Assembly: GCF_001584185.1 (NCBI RefSeq)
Contig: NZ_CP013234.1
Location: forward strand, 62,001-126,000
Length of the DNA: 64,000 bases
Direction of reading: 5' to 3'
Origin: Collimonas pratensis
GTDB lineage: Bacteria > Pseudomonadota > Gammaproteobacteria > Burkholderiales > Burkholderiaceae_D
The notes under the pieces are model-generated. The model was not told the DNA's origin. It was given only the letters and a program-made list of their open reading frames with translations, and ran no database searches. The translations under genes and the position numbers were made by a program. This document shows positions 1-9,612 of the stretch, one piece after another (within the stretch, counting starts at the first letter, position 1; each line of letters begins with the position of its first letter).

Positions 1-1
1 C

Positions 2-331
2 GCTGAATACGGCAAGGGCGCCCTGCGCGTCGGCAACCGCACCGAAGGCTATTACAGCACCACTGCCGGTTCCATCGGTTTCCAGGCAGGCGCGCAATCC
101 AAAGCCATCGTGCTGCTGTTCATGACGCAAGACGCCTTGGATAAATTCCGCAACAGCAACGGCTGGACAGTCGGCGCTGACGCTACGGTGGCACTGGCCA
201 ACATTGGCGCCAACGGCAACATCGACACCAACACGGCGCAACAGCCGATCATCGGCTTCGTCACCACCAACGGCGGTCTGATCGCCGGCGTTTCGCTGCA
301 AGGTGCAAAGATCGCCAAGATCACGCTGTAA
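2..331 (+). CDS. SYLF/YSC84-like lipid-binding domain protein (5' end outside window)
   Basis: The open frame enters from the left edge and gives 109 C-terminal residues. The text resembles the SYLF (YSC84, DUF500) family: a glycine/alanine-rich segment (STTAGSIGFQAGAQ), then KAIVLLFMTQDALDKF, then an Ala/Gly-rich stretch (ADATVALANIGANGN) and a final strand ending SLQGAKIAKITL. In bacteria these are usually small secreted or periplasmic proteins, and eukaryotic members bind phosphoinositides. The bacterial role is unclear. The gene ends at a strong intrinsic terminator, so it is probably monocistronic or the last gene of its unit. The family call rests on recalled sequence patterns only, and the N-terminus (signal peptide) cannot be seen. 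Confidence 0.75.
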   Translation, partial: AEYGKGALRVGNRTEGYYSTTAGSIGFQAGAQSKAIVLLFMTQDALDKFRNSNGWTVGADATVALANIGANGNIDTNTAQQPIIGFVTTNGGLIAGVSLQGAKIAKITL

Positions 332-362
332 GCAGCAGCGCTTCAAGCAATTCTGAAAGCGG

Positions 363-391
363 TACGGCATCTTCGGATGCCGTATTTTTTT
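363..391 (+). terminator. Intrinsic terminator after SYLF gene
   Basis: A perfect 9-bp stem (TACGGCATC / GATGCCGTA) closes on a TTCG tetraloop and is followed by a run of T. It lies 31 nt after the SYLF stop codon and separates this gene from the convergent permease. Confidence 0.92.
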
Positions 392-455
392 GCCGGCGCA
401 TTCTCTGCATTCGGGGTAATCTGGTCATGGCGGGCTGCAACGGTCCACTGGTCCG

Positions 456-1685
456 CTAATCGCTCAACAGTTCGGCGATCGCCTGCATGCCGTCGACCTG
501 TTTGGCGACCACCTTGACGATGACGATGATAGGAATCCCCAGCAGCAGGCCCCATATCCCCCACAACCAGCCCCAGAACAGCAGCACGATGAAGACCGCC
601 GCCGCATTCATTTTAGCGATGCGGCCGGTCATCCAGGTGGTCACGAAGGTGCCGACCAGGGTGGCGATCGCCAGCGTGGAGGCGGCGACCAGCAGCATCA
701 TGTAGAAGGAATCGAACTGCATGAAGGCGGTGACGCCGGTCGCCACCGCGATCAGCAGCGGGCCGAAGTAGGGAATGATATGCAGGAAGCCCCCGGCCAG
801 GGCCCAGGCGCCGGCATTTTCAAGGCCGATCCAGCGGAATACGATCCACATCAGCACCGCCAGCAAGGCATTCGTCACCAGCAGCATGAACATGTAGCGC
901 TGGATCGATGAATTGATTTCCAGCAGGATGCTGACGGCGATCTTCTTGTTCGACAGCGACGGTCCGGTCAGTTTCACCAGCTTGCGCTTGAACTTGTCAC
1001 CCGACAGCAAAAGGAAGAACACCAGGAAGGCCACCATGGTCGCCTGGCCGATGAAAATCATGGCGCCCATCGAGCCGGTCCAGATCCATTCGCTGAGCTG
1101 GAAGGCGGGCGGCGGCGCCACCGCGGGCGCTTGCCGTTTGGGATCGGGTTTGGCGCCGGCAGCTTGTCCGGCGGCGCTCTCGATTTCATTGGCGGCCGCC
1201 TGCATTTTCTGGATGGTGCTGGTTTGTCCGCCCTGGTTCCTGGCGGTGACGATGGCGCGCGACAATTGATGGGCGGCGGCCGGCAGGCGCTCCACGATGG
1301 ACTGGAACTCGCCGCGCAGCGAGTAGCCAACCTGGGCCAGTCCCAGCACCAGCGTCGCCATCACCAGGCAGGTGCCGACCAGGCGCGGCACGCGGATACG
1401 TTCCAGCCAGGCTACCAGCGGATTCAAGGTATAGGCGATGAAAATCCCGAACACCAGCGGCACCAGGAATTTTTGCCCCCATTGCAGCGCGAACACGATG
1501 GCCAGCACGGTAAGTATGCGCAGGCACAGGCTGCGCACGTTGGTGGCGCTGTTGGCAACAAACGGCGCCAGCGGACCGGTGGTCGGCGCTTCCGTGGCGG
1601 GACGGTCTGTCAGTCGTTCCGCCGTCGGCGCGGGATCGGTGGCGTGAACGACTGCTGCTGTTGCATCTTCGCTGATTGGTTTCAT
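456..1685 (-). CDS. AI-2E family transporter (PerM/YdiK-like inner-membrane permease)
   Basis: 409 residues from the ATG at 1685; an in-frame GTG at 1703 would add six residues. Neither start has a clear Shine-Dalgarno site. The protein has a polar N-terminus (about 60 residues), two hydrophobic segments, a hydrophilic Ala/Pro/Gln-rich middle, and then several hydrophobic segments in the C-terminal half. These include FLHIIPYFGPLLIAVATG, which carries the PYxGP motif typical of family PF01594, and a closing Gly/Trp-rich helix pair (FWGWLWGIWGLLLGIPI). The family was named after an autoinducer-2 exporter, but most members have no proven substrate and some are Na+/H+ antiporters. It converges on the SYLF gene and stands alone. 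Confidence 0.88.
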   Translation of the reverse strand: MKPISEDATAAVVHATDPAPTAERLTDRPATEAPTTGPLAPFVANSATNVRSLCLRILTVLAIVFALQWGQKFLVPLVFGIFIAYTLNPLVAWLERIRVPRLVGTCLVMATLVLGLAQVGYSLRGEFQSIVERLPAAAHQLSRAIVTARNQGGQTSTIQKMQAAANEIESAAGQAAGAKPDPKRQAPAVAPPPAFQLSEWIWTGSMGAMIFIGQATMVAFLVFFLLLSGDKFKRKLVKLTGPSLSNKKIAVSILLEINSSIQRYMFMLLVTNALLAVLMWIVFRWIGLENAGAWALAGGFLHIIPYFGPLLIAVATGVTAFMQFDSFYMMLLVAASTLAIATLVGTFVTTWMTGRIAKMNAAAVFIVLLFWGWLWGIWGLLLGIPIIVIVKVVAKQVDGMQAIAELLSD

Positions 1686-1992
1686 GGGAATGATTGATTG
1701 CACATCGTGTAAGTAAAGCCAATAGCAGCAGCATATACATGCCGGCTTGGCGGCTTGGTACGTCAGCGTACAGAACCGGCGCTATTTTTCCAGCTCGATT
1801 GTGCGCCAGAAATCCACAGGAATTTGTTTCCTCGCAGGATTGTTTGCGCCGGTAAGAAAGGCAAGTAGATAGAAATTGCTTAAAGGCAATTCCTATGGCT
1901 GTGGAAAAGGGGTATTCTTGAAGACCGACGCTTGAAAAACGGTTTTTTGCCGCCGCTGTTTTTCTGGCATTACCTGCCTGGAGTTGTTAAGC

Positions 1993-2364
1993 ATGACCGA
2001 CGCATCCGAGCCGCGCATCAGCGGCTATCACGCCCATATCTATTACGACGCCGCCAGCATGCCGCAGGCGCTGGCCCTTTGTGAGCAAGCCGCGCGGCGC
2101 TTTGCCCTGAGCGTGGGGCGCGCGCACCGGCAACCGGTGGGGCCGCATCCGGACTGGAGCTGCCAGCTGGGTTTTGCGCCGGAGGTATTCGGCCAGCTGA
2201 TTCCATGGCTGGCGCTCAACCGCGGCGGCCTGGTCGTATTCATCCACCCGCTGACCGGCAACGAGCTGGCTGATCATCGCGATCATGCCATCTGGATGGG
2301 CGCGGTGCGGCCATTGAATCTGGCGATCTTTGCCAAGGATGCAGAGGCGCTGGATCTTGAATAA
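1993..2364 (+). CDS. DOPA 4,5-dioxygenase family protein
   Basis: 123 residues. The start chosen is ATG 1993, preceded by GGAG at 1980-1983; an upstream in-frame TTG at 1984 is less likely. The sequence shows the family marks: GYHAHIYYD near the N-terminus, RFALSVGRAHRQPVGPHP in the middle, then WLALNRGGLVVFIHPLTG with the histidine/proline pair, and a final DHRDHAIWMG. Family PF08883 is related to fungal DOPA extradiol dioxygenases, and the conserved histidines are probable iron ligands. The true bacterial substrate is unknown. The next gene starts 40 nt downstream on the same strand, so the two may be co-transcribed. Confidence 0.88.
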   Translation: MTDASEPRISGYHAHIYYDAASMPQALALCEQAARRFALSVGRAHRQPVGPHPDWSCQLGFAPEVFGQLIPWLALNRGGLVVFIHPLTGNELADHRDHAIWMGAVRPLNLAIFAKDAEALDLE

Positions 2365-2404
2365 ACATGCCAGGCCGGCCTGGCGGAAAAAATGGAGACC
2401 TGCC

Positions 2405-3100
2405 ATGTGCAGCTTGCAGCAATTCGCAGGAATAGCCCTGCTCGCCTGGCAGGCCATGCCCGGCGCCGGCATGGCGGCGGAGCGGATCATTCCGATCGAT
2501 CCGGCGCGTGCCGATAAGCCGGGTTTCATGGTGATCATCGATGCGCCTGGACATTATCAGCTGGCCGGCAATCTGAAGGTGGCCGACCCCAACACCACTG
2601 CCATCGAGATCAACGCCGACGACGTCACCCTCGACCTGCATGGCTTTGCAATCCAGGGACCGACGCGCTGCCAGCAACTGCCCGCACCCTGCTGGCCGCT
2701 GGGCGGCGGCAACGGCATCCATGCAATCAACCGCAGCCATGTCACGGTCCGGAACGGCATCGTCCAGGGCATGGGCAATTACGGCATCTATCTGGAGAGC
2801 AGTTCCGTCAGTCTGGATCACGTGGTGGTGTCGCGCAACGGCCGTGGCGGCGCAGTCCTGTTTGGCGGCGTGGTCAGCAACAGCGCGGCGGAGAATAACG
2901 GCGGCGACGGCATTTTCGGGATCGACCTCAAGGTCAGCCGCAGCACCATGCGCGGCAACCAGCATTTCGGCCTGGCCGGCTATGCGCAGTCCAGCTTCAG
3001 CAATAATCGGCTCAGCGCCAACAACGGCAATGGCGTGCAGACCAATCTCAAGTCTGCCGCCGCGGCCGGTAATACCTGCAACGCCAGCGCCTGTCCTTAG
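2405..3100 (+). CDS. Secreted right-handed parallel beta-helix repeat protein
   Basis: 231 residues from ATG 2405, which has GGAG seven bases upstream. The N-terminus looks like a signal peptide ending near MPGAGMAA. The mature part carries short repeating units with small residues and Asn/Gly turns (DDVTLDLHGF, NGIHAINRSHVTVRNGIVQGM, NYGIYLESSSVSLDHVVVS, NGGDGIFGIDLKVSRSTM, NNGNGVQT). This is the pattern of pectate-lyase-like right-handed beta-helices (PF13229-like). Such proteins bind or cleave polysaccharides, but no catalytic residues can be assigned here. It lies in tandem with the DOPA-dioxygenase-like gene. Function unknown; extracytoplasmic location inferred. Confidence 0.75.
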   Translation: MCSLQQFAGIALLAWQAMPGAGMAAERIIPIDPARADKPGFMVIIDAPGHYQLAGNLKVADPNTTAIEINADDVTLDLHGFAIQGPTRCQQLPAPCWPLGGGNGIHAINRSHVTVRNGIVQGMGNYGIYLESSSVSLDHVVVSRNGRGGAVLFGGVVSNSAAENNGGDGIFGIDLKVSRSTMRGNQHFGLAGYAQSSFSNNRLSANNGNGVQTNLKSAAAAGNTCNASACP

Positions 3101-3109
3101 AGTCGACGC

Positions 3110-4102
<993 letters not shown>

Positions 4103-4274
4103 TGTCTGCTCCGGAATGTTGATGTAGCTTGCCAGATGGGGCCGCCGAGGTGCGATCGGCACGCTTGACGATGGCCAGCGCCGCAAGTTAGTATAAGCCA
4201 TGCTCAAGCAATCCATCACCTGCCCCTCTTCTCCAGTCTGCGCACGCTGTTGTCGCACGACGTCCCTGCATCAC

Positions 4275-4316
4275 ATCTGATTTGCATCTGATTTATATCT
4301 GACTTCGGTCTGATTT
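4275..4316 (+). repeat. Four 11-bp phased direct repeats upstream of cysS
   Basis: The 9-base core ATCTGATTT starts at 4275 and 4286, with variants ATCTGACTT at 4297 and GTCTGATTT at 4308. The period is exactly 11 bp, so the units lie on one helix face. The array ends 53 bp before the cysS start codon. Confidence 0.85.
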
Positions 4317-4369
4317 TTGCGCCCGCTTTCACCGGCGCGCCGTATCACTTTTCACTTTAAAAGAATTAC

Positions 4370-5749
4370 ATGGAACTCCATCTATACGATAGCTGGGAAC
4401 GCCGCGTGCGCCGCTTCGACAGCATTCAGCCTGGTCGCGTCGGCATGTATTGCTGCGGCCCGACGGTCTACGACTACGCCCACATCGGCAATCTGCGCAC
4501 CTACATTTTCGAGGACCTGCTGCGGCGCACGCTGGAATTCAACGGCTACCAGGTGCAGCACGTGATCAACATCACTGATGTCGGCCATCTGGTGTCGGAC
4601 GGCGACGACGGTGAAGACAAGATGGAAAAAGGCAGCCGCCGCAGCGGCAAGAGCGCCTGGGACATCGCGCAATACTATAGCGCTGCCTTCATGGCGGATT
4701 TCCGCGCGCTCAATCTTTTGCAGCCGGCGGTCTGGTGCCGCGCCACCGAGTATCTGCCGGAGCAGATCGGTTTCATCGAGGAGCTGGAGCGGAAAGGCTA
4801 TACCTACCGTACCGCCGACGGCATCTACTTCGACACCAGCAAGCAGGACGATTACGGCTATATGGCTAGGTTGGATCGCGACGCCTTGCAGGCTGGAGTG
4901 CGCGTCGCCATCGGAGAGAAGCGCAGCATCACCGATTTCGCCCTGTGGAAATTCAGCCCGCTGGAGACGCGCCGCCAGATGGAATGGGACAGTCCCTGGG
5001 GGCGCGGCTTTCCCGGCTGGCACATCGAGTGCTCGGCGATGTCGGCCGCTCATCTTGGCAGCTTGTTCGACATCCATTGCGGCGGCGAGGATCATATCGC
5101 CGTCCACCACAGCAACGAGATAGCGCAGACCCAGGCTTGCCACGGCACCCGCCTGGCGAATTACTGGATGCACGGCTATTTTTTGCAAGTCGACAGCAAG
5201 AAAATCTCCAAATCCGACGGTGATTTCCTGCGCCTGCAATCATTAAGCGAGCAGGGGTTTGATGCGTTGGCCTATCGTTATCTGTGCCTGGCCGCGCATT
5301 ATCGCAGCCAGCTGGAATTCAGCTGGGAGGGTTTGCAGGCGGCTGCGACCGGCTTGCAGCGCCTGCGCGAGACTTATCACCGCTGGCCGGACGGCGGTGT
5401 AGCCGACGAGGCGTGGCTGCAAGGCTTCCGCGCCGCGATCAATAACGATCTTAATTCGGCGCGCGCGCTGGCGCTGGTGTGGGAGCTGGTGCGCAGCGAC
5501 GGCGATGCCGCTGTCGGCAAGGCGACCTTGCGCGCCATCGATGCGGTGCTCGGGCTGGATCTGGACAACTGGCGTCCTGACAGTTATCAGGTGCCGGAGA
5601 CGGTGTTGGCGTTGGCGCATCAGCGCCAGGCGGCGCGCGAGGAAAAGCAATGGCAGGAAGCGGATCGCCTGCGCCTGGAAATCAGGCGGCAGGGATTTCT
5701 GGTGGAGGACAGCGCCGCCGGTCCGCTGCTGAAGCCAGACCGGGGCTGA
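4370..5749 (+). CDS. cysS: Cysteinyl-tRNA synthetase (atypical sequence type)
   Basis: 459 residues, the usual length for CysRS. It charges tRNA-Cys with cysteine using ATP. Class I signatures are intact: HIGN at residues 38-41, KISKS at 278-282, and zinc ligands expected at Cys28 or 29, Cys221, His246/247 and Glu250. The C-terminal helical tRNA-binding part is present. It differs from the usual proteobacterial enzyme: GPTVYDYAHIGN replaces GITVYDxCHIGH, and after NITDVGHL there is an insertion rich in Asp/Glu and Lys (DGDDGEDKMEKG). I associate this form with Firmicutes/Bacteroidetes-type CysRS, so horizontal acquisition or a second copy is possible. It stands alone between oppositely oriented genes, and no strong Shine-Dalgarno is visible. 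Confidence 0.93.
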   Translation: MELHLYDSWERRVRRFDSIQPGRVGMYCCGPTVYDYAHIGNLRTYIFEDLLRRTLEFNGYQVQHVINITDVGHLVSDGDDGEDKMEKGSRRSGKSAWDIAQYYSAAFMADFRALNLLQPAVWCRATEYLPEQIGFIEELERKGYTYRTADGIYFDTSKQDDYGYMARLDRDALQAGVRVAIGEKRSITDFALWKFSPLETRRQMEWDSPWGRGFPGWHIECSAMSAAHLGSLFDIHCGGEDHIAVHHSNEIAQTQACHGTRLANYWMHGYFLQVDSKKISKSDGDFLRLQSLSEQGFDALAYRYLCLAAHYRSQLEFSWEGLQAAATGLQRLRETYHRWPDGGVADEAWLQGFRAAINNDLNSARALALVWELVRSDGDAAVGKATLRAIDAVLGLDLDNWRPDSYQVPETVLALAHQRQAAREEKQWQEADRLRLEIRRQGFLVEDSAAGPLLKPDRG

Positions 5750-5764
5750 TGCGGCGGTCGCTGC

Positions 5765-7120
5765 TTAGCTGGTTTCGTTCAGCGCCGCGCGCACTGTGCT
5801 GAAGATGCGCTCGATCTCTTCCGGCTGCACGATCAGCGGCGGCGAAAAGGCCAGGATGTCGCCGGTATAGCGCACCATCACGCCCTTTTCGTAGCACTTG
5901 CGGAAAACTTCGTAGGCGCGGGCGCCGACCGCGCCCGGCCGCGATTCCAGTTCGATGCCGGCCACCAGGCCGAGGTTGCGGATGTCCTTGACGTGCGGCG
6001 CCCCGGCCACGCCGTGCGCGGCCCGGCCGAACAGCGGTGACAACTCGCGCGCGCGCTCGAACAGGCGCTCGCTTTGATACAGGTCGATGGCGGCGATGGC
6101 GGCCGCGGCAGCCACCGGATGGGCGGAATAGGTATAACCGTGCATCAGCTCGATGCCGCCGACGGCGGTGGCTTGCACCACTGTATCGTGGATCTCGCGC
6201 CGGACCGCTACCGCGCCCATCGGAATCGCTGCATTGTTGATGCCCTTGGCGAGGGTGATCAGGTCGGGCGTCACCTTGAAGTACTCGGCCGCGGTGGCGG
6301 CGCCCAGGCGGCCGAAGCCGGTGATCACTTCATCGAAAATCAGCAGGATGCCGTGCTTGCTGCACAACGCGCGCAAGCGTTCCAGGTAGCCGACCGGCGG
6401 CACCAGCACGCCGGTGGAGCCGGCCAGCGGTTCGACGATGACGGCGGCGATGGTCGAGGCGTCGTGCAAAGTCACCAGGCGTTCCAGTTCATCGGCCAGG
6501 TGCGCGCCCCAGGTCGGCTGGCCATCGCTGAAACCGGCCTCGGCGATGTTCAGGGTGTGCGGAAGATGATCGACGCCAGGCATCAGGTTGCCGGAAAAAG
6601 CCTTGCGGTTGTTGCTGATGCCGCCCACCGAGATGCCGCCGAAGCCGACCCCGTGATAGCCACGCTCGCGGCCGATGAAGCGGGTGCGCTGGCCTTCGCC
6701 GCGGGCGCGGTGGTAAGCCAGGGCGATCTTCAGCGCGCTGTCGACTGCTTCCGAACCGGAATTGGTGAAAAAGATGCGGTCCAGCCCGGCCGGCATCAGC
6801 CCCGCCACTTTATCGGCTGCGGCGAACGCCAGCGGATGGCCCATCTGGAACGACGGCGCGTAATCCATGCTGCCGATCTGGCGCGTGACGGCGGCGGTAA
6901 TCTCTTCGCGGCAATGGCCGGCGTTGACGCACCACAGGCCGGCGGTGGCGTCCAGCACCTGGCGGCCGTCGTCGGTCTGGTAATACATGCCCTTGGCCGA
7001 CACGAACATCCGCGGCGCTTCCTTGAACTGGCGGTTGGCAGTGAATGGCATCCAGAATGCCGACAGGTCTTGATCCGATTGATGTGTGTTCACGGCGGGC
7101 AGCTTTACAGTGGTTGGCAA
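5765..7120 (-). CDS. Class III aminotransferase, omega-amino acid:pyruvate (beta-alanine) type
   Basis: 451 residues if TTG 7120 is the start; a GTG at 7093 is the alternative. The length before the family motif WMPF favours 7120. It is a PLP enzyme transferring the amino group of omega-amino acids, such as beta-alanine, to pyruvate. Marks include LDATAGLWCVNAGH, the phosphate-binding FFTNSGSEAVDSALK, RERGYHGVGFGG, the cofactor Asp in ILLIFDEVITGFGR, and Lys292 in LITLAKGINNAAIPMG. It is divergent from a MocR-type activator with a dyad symmetry between them, the usual arrangement for a regulator and its target. The exact amino donor is not determined. Confidence 0.9.
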   Translation of the reverse strand: MPTTVKLPAVNTHQSDQDLSAFWMPFTANRQFKEAPRMFVSAKGMYYQTDDGRQVLDATAGLWCVNAGHCREEITAAVTRQIGSMDYAPSFQMGHPLAFAAADKVAGLMPAGLDRIFFTNSGSEAVDSALKIALAYHRARGEGQRTRFIGRERGYHGVGFGGISVGGISNNRKAFSGNLMPGVDHLPHTLNIAEAGFSDGQPTWGAHLADELERLVTLHDASTIAAVIVEPLAGSTGVLVPPVGYLERLRALCSKHGILLIFDEVITGFGRLGAATAAEYFKVTPDLITLAKGINNAAIPMGAVAVRREIHDTVVQATAVGGIELMHGYTYSAHPVAAAAAIAAIDLYQSERLFERARELSPLFGRAAHGVAGAPHVKDIRNLGLVAGIELESRPGAVGARAYEVFRKCYEKGVMVRYTGDILAFSPPLIVQPEEIERIFSTVRAALNETS

Positions 7121-7148
7121 TGCTGCCGATTATTGCAGTTACAATCAG

Positions 7149-7198
7149 GATTCATAGATACACTTCACACAAATCATTAAAAGTGTATTGTTGTGAAT
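7149..7198. promoter_or_regulatory. Dyad-symmetric operator between aminotransferase and mocR
   Basis: ATACACTT at 7158-7165 is mirrored by AAGTGTAT at 7181-7188. Outer half-sites ATTCA (from 7150) and TGAAT (to 7198) extend the symmetry. The centre lies about 50 bp from each divergent start codon. MocR-family proteins commonly bind paired sites in such shared promoters, so this is the probable binding site of the adjacent regulator (inferred). Confidence 0.6.
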
Positions 7199-7227
7199 CA
7201 CAGACTGTACTGAATACACATGACGCC

Positions 7228-8655
7228 ATGACCCCTGATACTTTGCCGCTTCCTTTGCCGCTGGACCGCCAATCCGCCCTTGGCCTGGTCGAGCAGGTGG
7301 TCGCCGCCCTCGGCGCCCTGGTCGACAACGGCAGCCTGCGCCCCGGCGAACGGCTGCCGTCGATCCGCCAGTTCGCCCGCCGGCAAGGCGTCAGCAACGC
7401 CACCATCGTCGAAGCCTATGAACGGCTGGTGGCGAGCGGCACGCTGATCGCCCGCCGCGGTTCCGGCTTCTTCATCGCCAAGCGCGAAACGGCAGAGCGC
7501 AGCGGCCTGCCGGCGTTGCAGTCCAATCCGGTGATCGATGCGGCCTGGCTGTTTTCGGAAGTGTTTGCCGACGAACGGGTGCCGATCAAGGCCGGTTGCG
7601 GCTGGCTGCCCAGCAGCATGCTCGATGGCGAGGGTTTGCACGCGGCGGAACGGCGCATCCTGCGTTCGCCCGGGGCACAGCAGGTCGGCTACGGCCATCC
7701 CTTCGGCTACGCGCCGCTGCGGCAAACCATCGCCAAGTCCTTCGCCAACTGGTCGCTCGACGTCGCGCCACAGCAGGTGCTCACTACTCATGGCGTGACG
7801 CAGGCGCTGGACCTGATCATACGCACCCTGGTCAAGCCGGGCGATACGGTATTCATCGAAGAACCCGGCTACTGCAACCTGATCGCCATGCTGAGGCTGG
7901 CGGCGATCAATGTGGTCGGCGTGCCGCGCACCGTCAGCGGCGTTGATCTGGAAGCACTGGAACAGCTGGCCGCGCAGCACAAGCCGAAGATTTTCTTCAC
8001 CAACCCAGTATTGCAGAACCCGACCGGCACCAGCTATACCCCGGCCTGCGCGATGCGCGTGCTGCAAGCCGCCGAGCGCCACGGCTTCTGGGTGGTGGAA
8101 GACGATCTGTACCGCGAACTGGCGCAGGCCACCGATCCGATGCTGGCGGCGCTCGACGGCTTGCAGCGCGTGATCTACGTCAGCGGCTTTTCCAAGACCA
8201 TCGCACCGTCGCTGCGGCTGGGCTTCATCGTCTGCCAGGGCGAACTGGCGCAGGACCTGGCGCGCACCAAGATGATTTTGAGCCTGACGAATTCTGAAAT
8301 TACCGAACGGCTGGTCTACAACGCCCTGACCGAAGGCCATCACCGCCGCCATGTCGAGCGCCTGGCCGGCACCCTGCTGAGTGCGCAGGCGCAAGTCAGC
8401 GCTCGGTTGGAAGACGTCGGCCTGCTGCCGTTCGGGCCGCTGCGCGGCGGCATGTTTTATTGGGCCAGGATGCAGAACAGCGCGCTGAACGCCACGGAAA
8501 TTGCCGACCGCGCGCTGGTGCAAGGGATCTGGCTGGCGCCGGGGGAGTTTTTCCACGTAGCGCCGCCAGAGTATCCCTGGTTCCGCTTCAATGTCGCCTT
8601 TTCGGACTTGCCCAAGCTATCCGATTTCTTCCGCAAGCTAGCGGCAGCTGGATGA
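7228..8655 (+). CDS. MocR/PdxR-type regulator: GntR HTH fused to aminotransferase-like domain
   Basis: 475 residues from ATG 7228; the frame is open further upstream but crosses the promoter region. Residues about 10-85 form a GntR winged helix (LRPGERLPSIRQFARRQGVSNATIVEAYERLVASG, and RRGSGFFI). The rest is a fold-type I aminotransferase domain with PLP lysine Lys323 in SGFSKTIAPSLRLGF, the motif NPVLQNPTGTSY, and DDLY. These regulators sense PLP or an amino-PLP adduct and usually activate a divergent metabolic gene, here the omega-aminotransferase. It ends at a strong terminator. Confidence 0.93.
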   Translation: MTPDTLPLPLPLDRQSALGLVEQVVAALGALVDNGSLRPGERLPSIRQFARRQGVSNATIVEAYERLVASGTLIARRGSGFFIAKRETAERSGLPALQSNPVIDAAWLFSEVFADERVPIKAGCGWLPSSMLDGEGLHAAERRILRSPGAQQVGYGHPFGYAPLRQTIAKSFANWSLDVAPQQVLTTHGVTQALDLIIRTLVKPGDTVFIEEPGYCNLIAMLRLAAINVVGVPRTVSGVDLEALEQLAAQHKPKIFFTNPVLQNPTGTSYTPACAMRVLQAAERHGFWVVEDDLYRELAQATDPMLAALDGLQRVIYVSGFSKTIAPSLRLGFIVCQGELAQDLARTKMILSLTNSEITERLVYNALTEGHHRRHVERLAGTLLSAQAQVSARLEDVGLLPFGPLRGGMFYWARMQNSALNATEIADRALVQGIWLAPGEFFHVAPPEYPWFRFNVAFSDLPKLSDFFRKLAAAG

Positions 8656-8713
8656 TGCCGGCCAACGCCAGGAAGTTGGCCGGATTGCCGGGCTTTTCGG
8701 CGGTCGCCAATAA

Positions 8714-8748
8714 AAAACCCGCGCACTCGTCATGAGTGCGCGGGTTTT
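8714..8748. terminator. Bidirectional intrinsic terminator
   Basis: A perfect 15-bp stem (8714-8728 with 8734-8748) encloses a 5-nt loop, with A4 before and T4 after it. It sits between the convergent mocR and DUF4148 genes and can serve both. Confidence 0.93.
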
Positions 8749-8788
8749 GTCATTTACCGCCGATTCCCGAAGGATCGATACCAGGCGA

Positions 8789-9208
8789 TCAGTTGCCGTT
8801 ATTGGCATCGACCGGATATTGACCGTTGGAGAAAACCAGCTGGCCGGAGCTGCGTGCGTCAGCCAATTCTTGCTGGACTTCAGCGCGGGTCTTGGTGGAT
8901 GCAGTGGTGGCGATGCGGTTGGACTGTGGATATTGCGAACCGGCGAAATCGAGTTCACCGGCAGCGCGTGCCTGTGCCAATTCGGCCTGCACTTCAGCGC
9001 GGGTCTTGCCAGGAACGTTGCTTTGGCTGGCAGCAGGCAGGAACACAGGGTATTGCGAATTGGCGAAATTGAGCTCGCCGGCGGCGCGGGCGCGCACTAG
9101 TTCAGCGTGCACTTGGGCGCGAGTCAGTGGAGTGGCGTTGTCGGCTGCAAATGCAGGAGCGGAAACGATGGCGGTCAGTGCCAGTGCGGCGATCAGGTTG
9201 GTTTTCAT
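8789..9208 (-). CDS. DUF4148 secreted protein with three internal repeats
   Basis: 139 residues. A signal peptide (MKTNLIAALALTAIVSAPAFA) is followed by three copies of a unit of roughly 35 residues with the core TRAxVxxELxxARxxGxLxFxxxQYP. The cores begin at about residues 29, 69 and 106. This is the DUF4148 signature, abundant as small periplasmic proteins in Burkholderiales and of unknown function. The repeat length is even and there are no cysteines. The long AT-rich upstream region contains palindromes shared with the TetR gene on its other side, suggesting common control. Confidence 0.92.
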   Translation of the reverse strand: MKTNLIAALALTAIVSAPAFAADNATPLTRAQVHAELVRARAAGELNFANSQYPVFLPAASQSNVPGKTRAEVQAELAQARAAGELDFAGSQYPQSNRIATTASTKTRAEVQQELADARSSGQLVFSNGQYPVDANNGN

Positions 9209-9325
9209 GATGAGTGCTTTCTTTTTCGAGTTGATAACAAAGTGTCAAATACAGCGGCCATGCGGCGCATGGTCTGACGGGGCGGCAACTTTGCTGGACC
9301 GTCGGTGCTGGGCTGCTGGATGTGC

Positions 9326-9343
9326 ATCTACCACTAGGTAGAT
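9326..9343. promoter_or_regulatory. Palindrome 1, ATCTAC-N6-GTAGAT
   Basis: Perfect 6-bp arms with a 6-bp spacer (CACTAG), 118 bp upstream of the DUF4148 start codon. First of three matching sites in this gap; probable TetR-family operator. Confidence 0.6.
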
Positions 9344-9516
9344 AGCAGGAGGAAATAAAAAGCGCCTGTGCTACACGACGCTTCCTGAATCCACTTTTTC
9401 ATCCCGCAGCCCGGGCACGTTGCCCGATCCAGTCCTGATATTGCCGTAGGAAAAAAATCTGGGTCGGATAAGGCTGTCACAACGTGTCTGCAACTACTGT
9501 AAGATGAATCATAGTT

Positions 9517-9534
9517 ATCTACTGCTAGGTAGTC
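9517..9534. promoter_or_regulatory. Palindrome 2, ATCTAC-N6-GTAGTC
   Basis: Same left arm as palindrome 1 and spacer TGCTAG. The right arm differs at two outer positions. It lies mid-way in the divergent AT-rich region. Confidence 0.5.
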
Positions 9535-9612
9535 AAATAGTATTTGCTTATATAAATAAATCATTACCAGAATAGACACAAATGCGCAACAAAAAGAGGA
9601 ATTCGAATATTT

